A stretch of 38,029 bases of DNA from Aeromonas bivalvium (GTDB lineage Bacteria; Pseudomonadota; Gammaproteobacteria; Enterobacterales; Aeromonadaceae), in the NCBI RefSeq assembly GCF_000819765.1, contig NZ_CDBT01000009.1, forward strand, positions 1-38,029, given 5' to 3'. Every line of letters begins with the position of its first letter. Within the stretch, counting starts at the first letter, position 1. A program made the position numbers and the translations under genes. The notes beneath the pieces are model-generated. The model was not told where the DNA came from. It worked only from the letters and a program-made list of their open reading frames with translations, and ran no database searches. Shown piece by piece: positions 7,758 through 16,197 of this stretch.

Positions 7758-7785
7758 GAAAGAGGCGCCCACGGGCGCCTCTTTC
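7758..7785. terminator. Second hairpin between convergent sodB and mlaA
   Basis: A 13-bp perfect inverted repeat (7758-7770 with 7773-7785) has only two bases between arms, so the real loop takes in some paired bases. It lies 23 bp past the end of mlaA on the minus strand and about 70 bp past sodB. The T content is inside the arms and the flanking tails are short. It most likely terminates mlaA. Confidence 0.7.
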
Positions 7786-7807
7786 TATTTCAGGATGAAG
7801 GGGATAA

Positions 7808-8632
7808 TCACTGGTCGATCTCGTCCAGATACTCATCCAGATTGCCCTCGTCCTGACGGCCGGTCTGGGGTCTGGCACCATCGCCAAACGGCACGTTACG
7901 CCCCTCGATCTTGCTCTGATCGTATTGCAGATAGAGGCCCTTGGTGAAGGCGTAGGGGTCGAGGGAGTTGTCCACCACCCGCTCCTGATCGATGAGCTTG
8001 GAGCGAGTCCCCACTCCGTCCAGGGCCCAGTGCACCACCTTCATCGGGAAGGTCAGCAGGGCATAGGGGAAGTAGAGGGTGTCGATGGTGTCACCAATCA
8101 AGTCACGGGTGGTGGTGGGACCATAGACGGGGAACATCAGATAGCCCCCCTCCCCGATGTCGGCACGGCCGATAAGGGTGCTCATCTCCAGCATGTTGCG
8201 CTCCAGCCCCAGGTGCTTTGCCACGTCGAAGATGCCGAGCAGACCCAGGGTGGTGTTGAGAGTGAAACGGCCCAGGTTGTTGCCGGCACCGGACAGATCG
8301 CCACTGATCAGGTGGTTGACCATGCTGCTCGGCTCATCGAAGTTGTTGACGAAGTTGTCTACCCCCTCCTTGACGCTGTCCGGCACATAGTCCGCATAGC
8401 TGTGGATCACGGGACGGGCGACATAGGGCTCCAGCACGTCGAAGTTGACCGCCCACATGGCGCGGTTGACGCCCTGGAAGGGATCCTGGGGATCATCGGC
8501 CGTGCTGGTTGCCCCGGGGGCGCTGTGGTTGCTGAGCCCCAGATCCAGGCTCTTCGGACCCGGTTTGGGAGGGCCGCCGGCACAGCCACCGAGCAGCAGT
8601 GCCAGGATCCAGGCTCCAAATCGTATTGGCAT
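7808..8632 (-). CDS. mlaA: Phospholipid-binding outer-membrane lipoprotein MlaA (VacJ)
   Basis: A 274-residue lipoprotein of the MlaA/VacJ family. It removes mislocalised phospholipids from the outer leaflet of the outer membrane and passes them to the MlaC-MlaFEDB retrograde route. The signal peptide ends in LLGGC, so Cys17 is lipidated. Family landmarks follow: DPFQGVNRAMWAVNFDVLEPYVARP, a long central helical region, LGLERNMLEMSTLIGRADIGEGGYLMFPVYGPTTTRD, and YFPYALLTFPMKVV. AAGG lies upstream of the ATG. Other mla genes are not in the window. It follows the ccm operon in the same direction after an 84-bp gap with a hairpin and a TATAAT. Confidence 0.93.
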   Translation of the reverse strand: MPIRFGAWILALLLGGCAGGPPKPGPKSLDLGLSNHSAPGATSTADDPQDPFQGVNRAMWAVNFDVLEPYVARPVIHSYADYVPDSVKEGVDNFVNNFDEPSSMVNHLISGDLSGAGNNLGRFTLNTTLGLLGIFDVAKHLGLERNMLEMSTLIGRADIGEGGYLMFPVYGPTTTRDLIGDTIDTLYFPYALLTFPMKVVHWALDGVGTRSKLIDQERVVDNSLDPYAFTKGLYLQYDQSKIEGRNVPFGDGARPQTGRQDEGNLDEYLDEIDQ

Positions 8633-8682
8633 ACTGATTTACCTTGAGAAAATCACTTTGGACAGTGTGATGATTATAAGCG

Positions 8683-8705
8683 GCTCGGCCCCATGGGGGC
8701 CGAGC
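8683..8705. terminator. Hairpin after ccmI, with a TATAAT just downstream on the minus strand
   Basis: A 10-bp perfect stem (8683-8692 with 8696-8705, loop atg) begins 11 bp after the ccmI stop on the minus strand. Only a short, mixed T-containing tail follows (CGCTTATAATC), so termination may be partial. The TATAAT in that tail is a perfect -10 hexamer pointing at mlaA, about 45 bp from its start. No -35 is evident because that region is the hairpin itself. Confidence 0.5.
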
Positions 8706-8716
8706 AAAGATGACTA

Positions 8717-9964
8717 TTAGAGGGCGCGATCGATACGGATGTCAATCGGCACTGTCGGAATTGTCGCTGTTGATACCGGGGTCGATAAGCCTTCGAAGGC
8801 CCCCTCCCGGTTCATGACATTGCCCCCCTCGGAGAGCCGCGCCTTGAACTGCAGCTCAGGATTGGCCCCCAGCTTGCTGCCTTCGATCATGGCATCCCCA
8901 TCCCCGAGGGAGAGGGTGAGCGGCAGCCTAGGATCCTGAATGCGTTTGACCGCGATCGGCATGGGTGAGCCATTGGGCACCACGGCAAACACGAACAGAT
9001 AGGGATCCTTGGGCATCTGGATGCCGGGCGCCAGTGTGATATGGAGGGGAAACTCCCCCGGTTTCACCGCCGGTGCCGCTTCATCCTGAGCGCGAGTCGC
9101 ACTCGGCGCACGCTTGGCCAGCTGCTGCTGCGCATACTCGATGGAGCGCTGGATCATCACCTCGCGGTTCGATCCCTTCTCCATCAGAGGCAGCATGGCC
9201 TGCCAGCGGGCGATGGCCGTCTCGAAGTCCTCTTTTTGCAGCGCCATGAAGGCATAGGTGGAGCGCGCCTCCAGATCCTGGGGGTCGCTGGCGATGGCCT
9301 GCTGCAACAGGGTATCGGCCTTGGCCTCGTCGCCGCTCATCATCAGCGCCTGGGCATAGGGTACCGTCACCAGGTGTTTGTCCGGCGCCATCTTGTAGGC
9401 GCGCTCGAGGGCACTGAGGGCCGTGTCGGGATCATTGCCATCCAGGGCCAGACGCCCCAGCAACAGCCAGCCGCGGTAGTCACCCGGCTCCTCGGCCAGC
9501 CGGGTACGCAGCCCCAGCATGAACTCCTGCAGATCCTGCTCGGTCACCTCGCTGTCCCGCTCGATCAGGATGCGGTTGCTGAGCTCGGGCAGGCGGGCAC
9601 TGACCGACTGCCAGTGCTGCACCTCCTGCCAGGCGCCGAGCTTGGCGTAGAGCCCGAGGCTCACCACCACCAATACCAGAACGCCGGGGATCCAGAGCAG
9701 GCTGCGCCCGGCGCGGGCGGTCTGCTCCACATCCGGGATGTCGTCGAGCAGGCTGCGCTGCAGCTCCACCAGGGATTCTCCCTCCTCGGCCAGGATCCCC
9801 TGCTCCCGCTCCTCGCCAATTTCCAGCACCCGCTGGCGATAGAGCGCCTTGTTGAGGTCGGAGCGGCTGATGGTGTGATGGCTGCTCGTTTGCAGCAGCG
9901 GCAGGGCCAGGGTCAGGCTCACCAGTGCCAGCAGGGCAATGATGGCAATCCAGAATGCGATCAT
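8717..9964 (-). CDS. ccmI: Cytochrome c biogenesis protein CcmI (TPR protein)
   Basis: A 415-residue inner-membrane protein of cytochrome c maturation System I. It holds the C-terminus of apocytochrome c and hands it to the CcmF/CcmH heme lyase. The first transmembrane helix is at residues about 3-25 (FWIAIIALLALVSLTLALPLL) and the second near 85-105 (LWIPGVLVLVVVSLGLYAKLG), with a cytoplasmic loop between. The periplasmic part carries TPR repeats (about 155-290, e.g. WLLLGRLALDGNDPDTALSA) and a C-terminal beta domain. Its ATG overlaps the ccmH stop by 4 bp. It is the last ccm gene. Confidence 0.93.
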   Translation of the reverse strand: MIAFWIAIIALLALVSLTLALPLLQTSSHHTISRSDLNKALYRQRVLEIGEEREQGILAEEGESLVELQRSLLDDIPDVEQTARAGRSLLWIPGVLVLVVVSLGLYAKLGAWQEVQHWQSVSARLPELSNRILIERDSEVTEQDLQEFMLGLRTRLAEEPGDYRGWLLLGRLALDGNDPDTALSALERAYKMAPDKHLVTVPYAQALMMSGDEAKADTLLQQAIASDPQDLEARSTYAFMALQKEDFETAIARWQAMLPLMEKGSNREVMIQRSIEYAQQQLAKRAPSATRAQDEAAPAVKPGEFPLHITLAPGIQMPKDPYLFVFAVVPNGSPMPIAVKRIQDPRLPLTLSLGDGDAMIEGSKLGANPELQFKARLSEGGNVMNREGAFEGLSTPVSTATIPTVPIDIRIDRAL

Positions 9965-10446
9965 GGTTTCTCTTCCTCTTTGAGCAGCGCCGCCAGACGG
10001 TTGCGCTCCTCCTCATTCAATCCTTGCGGGGCGGCCTGTCTGGCCCTGGGCACCTTGCGGGCCCGTGCCAGCATCACCCCGAGGCCGATCACTATCACGC
10101 CGAGCGGACCCAGCCAGAGGATCAGGGTGGAGGCCATCATGGGCGGGTCATAGAGGATGAAGTTGCCGTAGCGCGCCACCATGTAATCGATGACCTCCTG
10201 CTTCTCCTTGCCCTGATGCACCATCTGGTAGGTCTTGTCCCGCAGATCCTTGGCCAGCCCCGCATTGGAGTCGGCGATGTCCTGATTCTGACACTTGGGG
10301 CAGCGCAGCTCGCGGGTCAGCTCGCGAAAGGTCTGCTCCTGCTGTTCATTGTCGAACTGGTAGACGTCGATGGCCGCCAGGCTCAAGGCAGGGGTGAGCA
10401 GCGCCAGGGTCAGCAGCAGGCGAGTAAGGGTGGATCGTCGCATCAT
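9961..10446 (-). CDS. ccmH: Cytochrome c biogenesis thiol-disulfide protein CcmH
   Basis: A 161-residue protein with a cleavable signal sequence (MMRRSTLTRLLLTLALL...SLAA) and the family redox motif LRCPKCQNQDIADS, giving Cys49 and Cys52. A C-terminal transmembrane helix (PPMMASTLILWLGPLG onward, about 112-138) anchors the domain in the inner membrane, facing the periplasm. CcmH takes part in reducing the apocytochrome CXXCH thiols and in the heme ligation complex with CcmF and CcmI. It corresponds to the short CcmH form, with the TPR part supplied by the separate ccmI. It overlaps ccmG and ccmI by 4 bp each. Confidence 0.95.
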   Translation of the reverse strand: MMRRSTLTRLLLTLALLTPALSLAAIDVYQFDNEQQEQTFRELTRELRCPKCQNQDIADSNAGLAKDLRDKTYQMVHQGKEKQEVIDYMVARYGNFILYDPPMMASTLILWLGPLGVIVIGLGVMLARARKVPRARQAAPQGLNEEERNRLAALLKEEEKP

Positions 10447-10973
10447 TTCATCGCCTCATAGATGGGCTTGAGGGTGGACTGCCACACCTGGGCGTTCACG
10501 TCCCCCACGTGGCGATAGCGAATGATGCCCCGGGAGTCGATGAAGAAGGTCTCGGGGGCGCCGTAGACCCCGAGATCCAGCCCCAGCATGCCGTCCGGAT
10601 CGTAGAGGTTGACCTGATAGGGGTCCCCCAGCTCGGCGAGCCATTTCAGGGCCTTGTCGCGCTCGTCCTTGTAGTTCATGCCGACGATGGCCACCCCCTG
10701 CCCCGCCAGCTCCTTGAGATAGGTGTGCTCGGCGTAACAGGTGGGACACCAGGTGGCCCAGACGTTGAGCAGCATGGGGCGCCCCTTGAACAGCTTGCTG
10801 TCATGCTGCTTGTTGAGATCCTGCAGGTCCTGCAGGGTGAACAGGGGGACCTCCTTGCCGACCATCACCGACTCGAGCTTGCGGGGGTCGGAATAGAGAC
10901 CCTTGAACAGAAACAGGGCACCCAGCATGAAGATGATGAAGGGGATCAGAAACAACCAGGTCTTCTTGCTCAT
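10443..10973 (-). CDS. ccmG: Periplasmic thiol:disulfide oxidoreductase CcmG/DsbE
   Basis: A 176-residue thioredoxin-fold protein tethered by an N-terminal transmembrane helix (residues about 5-25). The active site is WCPTC (Cys76 and Cys79) in NVWATWCPTCYAEH. The GxxGAPETFFID segment with its cis-proline context is typical of CcmG. It keeps apocytochrome c cysteines reduced before heme attachment. It overlaps ccmF upstream and ccmH downstream by 4 bp each. Confidence 0.95.
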   Translation of the reverse strand: MSKKTWLFLIPFIIFMLGALFLFKGLYSDPRKLESVMVGKEVPLFTLQDLQDLNKQHDSKLFKGRPMLLNVWATWCPTCYAEHTYLKELAGQGVAIVGMNYKDERDKALKWLAELGDPYQVNLYDPDGMLGLDLGVYGAPETFFIDSRGIIRYRHVGDVNAQVWQSTLKPIYEAMK

Positions 10974-12925
10974 GGCTTGGCCTCCTCCTCGCGACGGCCG
11001 AAACGATAGCGCTTGTCCAGCATGGCGAGCACGCCGCCGATGGCCATGAAGACGCCGCCAAACCAGATCCAGCGCACGAACGGCTTGTAGTAGATGCGGA
11101 CCGCCCAGGCTCCGTTATCCAGGGGTTCCCCCAGCGCCGCATAGAGATCCCGGGTGAAGCCGGCATCGATGGCCGCCTCCGTCATCGGCATGCGACTGAC
11201 GATATAGTTGCGCTTCTCCGGCTTGAGCAGGGCCACCTGCTTGCCGCCGCGATGGACCTCCAATATGCCCTTGAAGCCTTCGTAGTTGGGGCCGTTCTTC
11301 TCCTGGATGCCGGCGAAGACGAACTCGTAATCGGCGAAGTGCACCCGATCGCCGGCCTGCATGCGCAGGTCCTTCTCGATGCTGTAGTTCTGGGTGCAGG
11401 CGATGCCTATGATGCTGACCGCCAGCCCCACGTGCCCCAGGATCATGGCCCAGTGGCTGTTGCCAAGGCGGCGCACCCCGGTGGCGAAGCCGTGCTTGTG
11501 GGTGGCCCGCACCCAGGTCTCCTGCAGGCTGGTGATGATGATCCAGGTGCCAAGACCGATACCGAGCGCGGCCCAGGGCTTGAACGCCTCGGCGAAGAGC
11601 CAGGGCAGCAGCAGGGCGGTGGCCAGACTCAGCACCAGGGCGAGGATCACCTTGCCCTTGAGCTCCCCCAGGGCCTGACGGCGCCAGCGGAACAGGGGCC
11701 CCAGCCCCAGCAGGGCGGCAAACGGGATGATGAGCCAGCTGTAGATGTGGTTGAAGAAGGGGGTACCGATGGAGATGCTGCCAAGCCCCAGCTCCTTGTG
11801 CACCAGGGGCAGCAGGGTGCCCAGCAGCACGGCGAGCAGGCCCGCCACCAGCAGGACGTTGTTGCCAAGGAGCAGGGTCTCCCTGCTCCACAGCTCGTGC
11901 TTGCCGTGGCTCTTGACCTGGGAACCCTTGAAGGCAAACAGCAGCAAGGAGCTGCCTATCACCGCCAGCAGGAAGCCCAGGATGAAGAGGCCCCGGGTCG
12001 GGTCCGAGGCAAACGCATGGACCGAGACCAGCACCCCGGAGCGCACCAGGAAGGTACCGAGCAGGCTCAGGGAAAATGCCGAGAGCGCCAGCAGCACTGT
12101 CCAGGCCTTGAAGGTGGCCCGCTTCTCGCTGACCGCGAGCGAATGCAGCAGGGCTGTGCCCGCCAGCCAGGGCATGAAGGAGGCATTTTCCACCGGATCC
12201 CAGAACCACCAGCCACCCCAGCCGAGCTCGTAATAGGCCCACCAGGAGCCGAGCACGATTCCCAGGGTCAGGAAGACCCAGGCCGCCATGGTCCAGGGGC
12301 GGGACCAGCGCGCCCAGGTGGCGTCCAGACGCCCCGTCATCAGAGAGGCGATGGCAAAGGCGAAGGCCACCGAGAAGCCCACATAGCCCATGTAGAGCAT
12401 GGGGGGATGGAAGATGAGACCCGGATCCTGCAACAGGGGGTTGAGGTCACGGCCATCCACCGGGAAGTACGGCAGGGTGCGGGTGAAGGGATCCGAAGTG
12501 AACAGCACGAAGGCGGTGAAGCCCACCGCGATGAGACCGAGCACCCCCAGCACCCGCGCCACCGCATCGAGCGGCAGGCTACGGCTGAACAGGGCCACCG
12601 CCGCGGTCCAGCCCCCCAGGGTTAGCACCCAGAGCAGCAATGAGCCCTCATGGGCACCCCACACCGCCGAAATCCGGTATTGCAGCGGCAGCAGGCTGTT
12701 GGAGTTGGTGGCCACATACTGCACTGTGAAGTCGTTGTCGATGAAGGCCCAGGTCAGGCAGAGGAAGGAGAGCAGCAGCAGCAGGAACTGGGCATAGGCG
12801 AGCGGACGGGCCGCCTGCATCATGCCAATGCGTCCCCACTTGGCGCCGATCAAGGGGTAGCTGCCGAGCAGCAGCGAGGTGGCGAAGGCCAGGATCAGGG
12901 AGAACTGACCCAGTTCCGGGATCAT
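10970..12925 (-). CDS. ccmF: Heme lyase subunit CcmF
   Basis: A 651-residue polytopic inner-membrane protein, the catalytic part of the System I heme lyase. The WWD heme-handling motif is WGGWWFWDP at about residues 236-244, and many hydrophobic segments flank it. A large periplasmic domain (about 485-610, including TQNYSIEKDLRM) precedes the last transmembrane helix (WIWFGGVFMAIGGVLAML). The length is as expected for CcmF. It begins 55 bp after ccmE and overlaps ccmG by 4 bp. Confidence 0.96.
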   Translation of the reverse strand: MIPELGQFSLILAFATSLLLGSYPLIGAKWGRIGMMQAARPLAYAQFLLLLLSFLCLTWAFIDNDFTVQYVATNSNSLLPLQYRISAVWGAHEGSLLLWVLTLGGWTAAVALFSRSLPLDAVARVLGVLGLIAVGFTAFVLFTSDPFTRTLPYFPVDGRDLNPLLQDPGLIFHPPMLYMGYVGFSVAFAFAIASLMTGRLDATWARWSRPWTMAAWVFLTLGIVLGSWWAYYELGWGGWWFWDPVENASFMPWLAGTALLHSLAVSEKRATFKAWTVLLALSAFSLSLLGTFLVRSGVLVSVHAFASDPTRGLFILGFLLAVIGSSLLLFAFKGSQVKSHGKHELWSRETLLLGNNVLLVAGLLAVLLGTLLPLVHKELGLGSISIGTPFFNHIYSWLIIPFAALLGLGPLFRWRRQALGELKGKVILALVLSLATALLLPWLFAEAFKPWAALGIGLGTWIIITSLQETWVRATHKHGFATGVRRLGNSHWAMILGHVGLAVSIIGIACTQNYSIEKDLRMQAGDRVHFADYEFVFAGIQEKNGPNYEGFKGILEVHRGGKQVALLKPEKRNYIVSRMPMTEAAIDAGFTRDLYAALGEPLDNGAWAVRIYYKPFVRWIWFGGVFMAIGGVLAMLDKRYRFGRREEEAKP

Positions 12926-12980
12926 TGACTATTTCCTTTCGATGGCAGGGTGAAACGAGGTGAACACTGGGCCGACGGGA

Positions 12981-13475
12981 TCATGACTTGCTCCCCTGCA
13001 ACTGCGCCTCTGTGTATTCCGGCTTGTAGTGCTGCATCCCCTTGAGGGCATCGGCCACTTCCGGCGGCATATAGTTCTCGTCGTGCTTGGCGAGCACCTC
13101 AAACGCCGCCACCGTCCTGGCATCCTCCAGGGTGCCCTGGGCCACTATGCCCTGCCCCTCGCGAAACAGATCCGGCAGTATGCCGTCATAGGTGACGGTG
13201 ACCCGCTCGCCGCTGGCGTCGATGAGATCGAAGGCGACCCGCAGGCTCTGGGCGTCCCGCTTGACCGAGCCCGGCACCACCATGCCGCCGATGCGCAGCC
13301 GCTGGCCCTCCTCGGGTTTGACCTTGTCGGGCCCCTTGCCCTGCACCAGCTCCCCCGGGGTGTAGAAGAGGTCTATGTTCTGGCTCAGGGCATAGAGCAT
13401 CAGGCCGATGGCGGCGGCAACGCCGGTGCTGATGGCCAGTATGATGGTCAGACGCTTCTTGCGGCGCGGGTTCAT
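12981..13475 (-). CDS. ccmE: Periplasmic heme chaperone CcmE
   Basis: A 164-residue membrane-anchored OB-fold protein that covalently binds heme and carries it from CcmC to CcmF. The N-terminal basic segment [10 protein letters not shown] precedes the anchor helix (about 9-30). The heme-binding motif HDENY is present, with His131 the covalent attachment residue and Tyr135 the axial partner position. The C-terminus is a flexible polar tail. It is spaced 46 bp from ccmD and 55 bp from ccmF. Confidence 0.96.
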   Translation of the reverse strand: MNPRRKKRLTIILAISTGVAAAIGLMLYALSQNIDLFYTPGELVQGKGPDKVKPEEGQRLRIGGMVVPGSVKRDAQSLRVAFDLIDASGERVTVTYDGILPDLFREGQGIVAQGTLEDARTVAAFEVLAKHDENYMPPEVADALKGMQHYKPEYTEAQLQGSKS

Positions 13476-13521
13476 ATCAGGATCTCCGTCGAAGATGAGG
13501 CGGGGAAAGAGGCCGGGAGGC

Positions 13522-13728
13522 TCACAGGGTATTCTCCATCTGCCGGGCCGCCTGACGGCGGGACTCGCGAGCCTGCTTGTTGCGCAGCTCCTCCAGCAGG
13601 CTGCGCCGCTTGAGGCGCGTGCTCACTATGATGCCGATGAGGCTGAGCCAGGAGAGGCCGAAGGAGAGCCAGACATAGAAGCCGTAACCGCCCATGGCCA
13701 GAAAATCGCTCAAAGAAGAGAAGTGCAT
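13522..13728 (-). CDS. ccmD: Heme exporter subunit CcmD
   Basis: A 68-residue single-pass membrane protein with the family pattern: [20 protein letters not shown] spanning the membrane, then a strongly basic cytoplasmic tail ([19 protein letters not shown]). CcmD helps release holo-CcmE from the CcmABC complex. It starts one base after the ccmC stop, consistent with coupling. Identification rests on size, topology and position; CcmD sequences are poorly conserved. Confidence 0.92.
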   Translation of the reverse strand: MHFSSLSDFLAMGGYGFYVWLSFGLSWLSLIGIIVSTRLKRRSLLEELRNKQARESRRQAARQMENTL

Positions 13729-13729
13729 G

Positions 13730-14470
13730 TCATTGCTCCCGCTCGGCCAGGGCCTTGACCCAGGGTCTGTGCCACTCGCGCATGATCAATTCGTTGCGAA
13801 AACGCATCAGGGTCAGGGCGCCGAGGAAGGTGGCGAACGCCACTATCATCACCAGCAGGGGCCAGAGCATGCTGGGGGCGATGGAGGGCTTGGCCAGCTT
13901 GGTGATGCTGGCGCCCTGATGCAGGGTGTTCCACCACTCCACCGAGTAGTGGATGATGGGCAGATTGATGACGCCGACCAGGGCCAGGATACCGGCGGCG
14001 CGGCCCGCCACCACCTTGTCGCTGAAGGCGTTGTAGAGGGCGATGACCCCCAGGTAGAGAAACAGCAGAATGAGCTCGGAGGTGAGCCTGGCATCCCATA
14101 CCCACCAGGCGCCCCACATGGGCTTGCCCCAGGCGGCGCCGGTGAGCAGGGCGATGAAGGTGAACACGGCGCCGACCGGGGCGATGGCGGCCACCGTCAT
14201 GTCCGCCATGCGCAGTTGCCACACCATGCCGATGAAGGCGGCGATGGCCATGGTGGAGTAGGCCCCCATGGAGAGAATGGCGGCGGGCACATGGAGATAG
14301 ATGATCCGGAAGGAGTCACCCTGCTGGTAGTCGGCGGGGGCGAAGGCCAGCCCCCAGACGGTGCCTATGATGAAGGCGAGCAGGCTGATCACGGCAAACC
14401 AGGGCAGTAGCCGGCCCGCCAGGCGATAGGCCTGCTCCGGTTTGGCATAGGGGTGCAACCATTTCCACAT
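13730..14470 (-). CDS. ccmC: Heme-handling membrane protein CcmC
   Basis: A 246-residue protein with six predicted transmembrane helices and the WWD signature WGKPMWGAWWVWD (about residues 114-126). A conserved periplasmic His is in YLHVP (His60) and another in IIHYSVEWWN. CcmC loads heme onto CcmE. AAAGG lies about 10 bases upstream of the ATG. Unlike its neighbours it is not coupled to the preceding gene: 229 bp separate it from ccmB. Confidence 0.96.
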   Translation of the reverse strand: MWKWLHPYAKPEQAYRLAGRLLPWFAVISLLAFIIGTVWGLAFAPADYQQGDSFRIIYLHVPAAILSMGAYSTMAIAAFIGMVWQLRMADMTVAAIAPVGAVFTFIALLTGAAWGKPMWGAWWVWDARLTSELILLFLYLGVIALYNAFSDKVVAGRAAGILALVGVINLPIIHYSVEWWNTLHQGASITKLAKPSIAPSMLWPLLVMIVAFATFLGALTLMRFRNELIMREWHRPWVKALAEREQ

Positions 14471-14699
14471 AGCTCACAAAACCTTTCTGTTATTGATATC
14501 GTCGGCGCCGCCTACCTTACTCACTGCTCCCGGCGTGCAAATACCCCGAAAGAAATAAGCGGCACTCTCCTTGATCCATCGCAACCTATTGGCCCGCAAA
14601 GGGCGGCGTCGGGCCGGGCAGGCGCGCGCATTATCCCCGACCAATGCCAACCCAGGGTGAACAGGGTCGGTGAAGGCGGTCAATATTTCCTCACCCTCG
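14471..14699. other. 229-bp non-coding gap inside the ccm cluster
   Basis: The stretch between ccmB and ccmC holds no recognisable gene. A 69-codon open frame (14474-14683, minus) has no family resemblance and a random-looking composition. On the minus strand there is a GGATAATG with a poor -35, so a secondary promoter for ccmC-I is possible but not shown. No intrinsic terminator is evident. Confidence 0.4.
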
Positions 14700-15368
14700 T
14701 CAGTTCACACTCACCCGCAGCGCCGCCGAGACCGCGAACGGGGTCATGGTCAGAGCCCCCGCCAGCATGGCCCCCAGGATGGCGAGCTGGCCGCTGTAGG
14801 GCAATCCCATGCTCGCCGCCTCGATGGCCGAGGTGGCGAAGATGAGCACAGGGATATAGAGCGGCAGTATGAGCAGGCTGAGCAGCACGCCCCCCTTGCG
14901 CAGGGCCACCGTCAGGGCCACGCCAATCGACCCCAGCAGGCTGAGGATGGGGGTGCCCAGGGCCAGGGTCGCCGCCATGGCGAGCCAGGTGTTCAGGTCC
15001 AGGGAGAGCAGCACGGCGATGAGGGGCGAGATGAGCAGCAAGGGCAGCCCGGTCAGCAGCCAGTGGGCCGTCACCTTGGCCAGGGCCAGTAGGCCCAGGG
15101 GATGGGGCATCAGCATCATCTGCTCCAGGGCGCCGTCGGCAAAATCATCCCGAAACAGCCGCTCCAGGGAGAGCATGGCCGCCAGCAGGGCCGCCACCCA
15201 GATGATGCCGGGGGCGATGCGCGCCAGCAGCTGGGGCTCTGGGCCTATCCCCAGGGGGAAGAGGGTGATGACGATGAGGAAGAACCAGAGCGGATTGAGG
15301 ATGTCGGCCCGCTGGCGAAACGCCATCAGCAGCTCGCGCCGGATCAGGGTCAGCACGGCGTTCAGCAT
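14700..15368 (-). CDS. ccmB: Heme exporter membrane subunit CcmB
   Basis: A 222-residue inner-membrane permease with six hydrophobic segments. It begins MLNAVLTLIRRELLMAFRQRADILNPLWFF, closely matching the family N-terminus. The cytoplasmic loop LFRDDFADGALEQMMLMPHPLG is the CcmB landmark. It pairs with the CcmA ATPase and CcmC/CcmD in the complex that frees holo-CcmE. Its start overlaps the end of ccmA by 7 bp. Confidence 0.95.
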   Translation of the reverse strand: MLNAVLTLIRRELLMAFRQRADILNPLWFFLIVITLFPLGIGPEPQLLARIAPGIIWVAALLAAMLSLERLFRDDFADGALEQMMLMPHPLGLLALAKVTAHWLLTGLPLLLISPLIAVLLSLDLNTWLAMAATLALGTPILSLLGSIGVALTVALRKGGVLLSLLILPLYIPVLIFATSAIEAASMGLPYSGQLAILGAMLAGALTMTPFAVSAALRVSVN

Positions 15369-16006
15369 GCGGCCTCCATGGGGCGAGACGCGAGGGAGAG
15401 GCTCTTGATCCGCCCCTGCATCAGGCTCATCTCCTGGTGGGTGGTGAGCACCACCATGCCGCCGCGATCGGCATGGTCCAGCATCAGCCGCTCCAGCACC
15501 TTGACCCCCTGCTTGTCGATGGCGGTGAAGGGTTCATCGAGCACCCAGAGTGCCGGACGCTCGCTCAGCCAGAGCCGGGCCAGGGCCACGCGCCGCTGCT
15601 GCCCCGCCGAGAGCTGGGCGCTGGGGTAATCCTCGAAGCCGGCCAGCCCGACCCGGGCCAGGATCTGCCACAGATCCGCGCCATCGGCATCGCTCTGATG
15701 CAGCTTCTGGTAGAAACCGAGGTTCTCGAGGGGGGTGAGTCCCCCCTTGACCCCGGGCTGATGGCCCAGGTAGAGCAACTGGTCATGGTAGTCGTCGCGG
15801 CAATGGCGAATGTTCTCGCCATTCCAGCGTACCTCGCCGGCAAAGGGCTGGGAGAGGCCGATGAGCAGACGCAGCAGGCTGGTCTTGCCCACCCCGTTCG
15901 GGCCCTCGATTTGCAGCAGATCGCCGGGGGAGACGGAGAAGGAGAGGTGCTCAAACAGGGTGCGATCTTCACGCACGCAGCTCAGATTGTGAACGTCAAG
16001 CAGCAT
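15362..16006 (-). CDS. ccmA: Heme exporter ATP-binding subunit CcmA
   Basis: A 214-residue ABC ATPase. Walker A is GPNGVGKT (about 35-42), the signature is LSAGQQRRVALARLWL, and Walker B is LWVLDEPFTAIDKQG. ATP hydrolysis powers release of heme-loaded CcmE from CcmC. I place the start at 16006 because the sequence from there (MLLDVHNLSCVREDRTLF) lines up with the known CcmA N-terminus. An in-frame ATG at 16042 would add 12 residues, and neither start has a strong Shine-Dalgarno. It is the first gene of the ccm operon, downstream of the chemotaxis operon terminator. Confidence 0.93.
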   Translation of the reverse strand: MLLDVHNLSCVREDRTLFEHLSFSVSPGDLLQIEGPNGVGKTSLLRLLIGLSQPFAGEVRWNGENIRHCRDDYHDQLLYLGHQPGVKGGLTPLENLGFYQKLHQSDADGADLWQILARVGLAGFEDYPSAQLSAGQQRRVALARLWLSERPALWVLDEPFTAIDKQGVKVLERLMLDHADRGGMVVLTTHQEMSLMQGRIKSLSLASRPMEAAC

Positions 16007-16171
16007 GGGGACGGGTTCAGATGAAAAAGGAGCGGCCTGCATCTTAACACAGTATTGGAATGGGTCTTTTCAAAGATGGGCAGCCGGCGTCGGTTTTGTG
16101 GGAGAGATCCCGCTGCGGGCTCGTCCGTTGCCGGCAAGCGCCGGCCAAGGGGTCATGGGAGGGAAATGCAA

Positions 16172-16193
16172 CGGGAAGGCCGCAGCCTTCCCG
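16172..16193 (-). terminator. Probable terminator of the chemotaxis operon
   Basis: A 9-bp perfect stem (16172-16180 with 16185-16193, loop cgca) starts five bases after the stop of the DUF2802 gene on the minus strand. It is followed by TTGCATTTCCC, a modest T-rich tail. It separates the flagellar/chemotaxis operon from ccmA. Confidence 0.6.
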
Positions 16194-16197
16194 GGGA

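Noticed and set aside
12929..13123. 64-codon minus-strand frame overlapping the end of ccmE
   Set aside because: Out-of-frame with ccmE over most of its length; ccmE explains the sequence.
14474..14683. 69-codon minus-strand frame in the ccmB-ccmC gap
   Set aside because: No family resemblance and no membrane or heme-related features; treated as non-coding gap.
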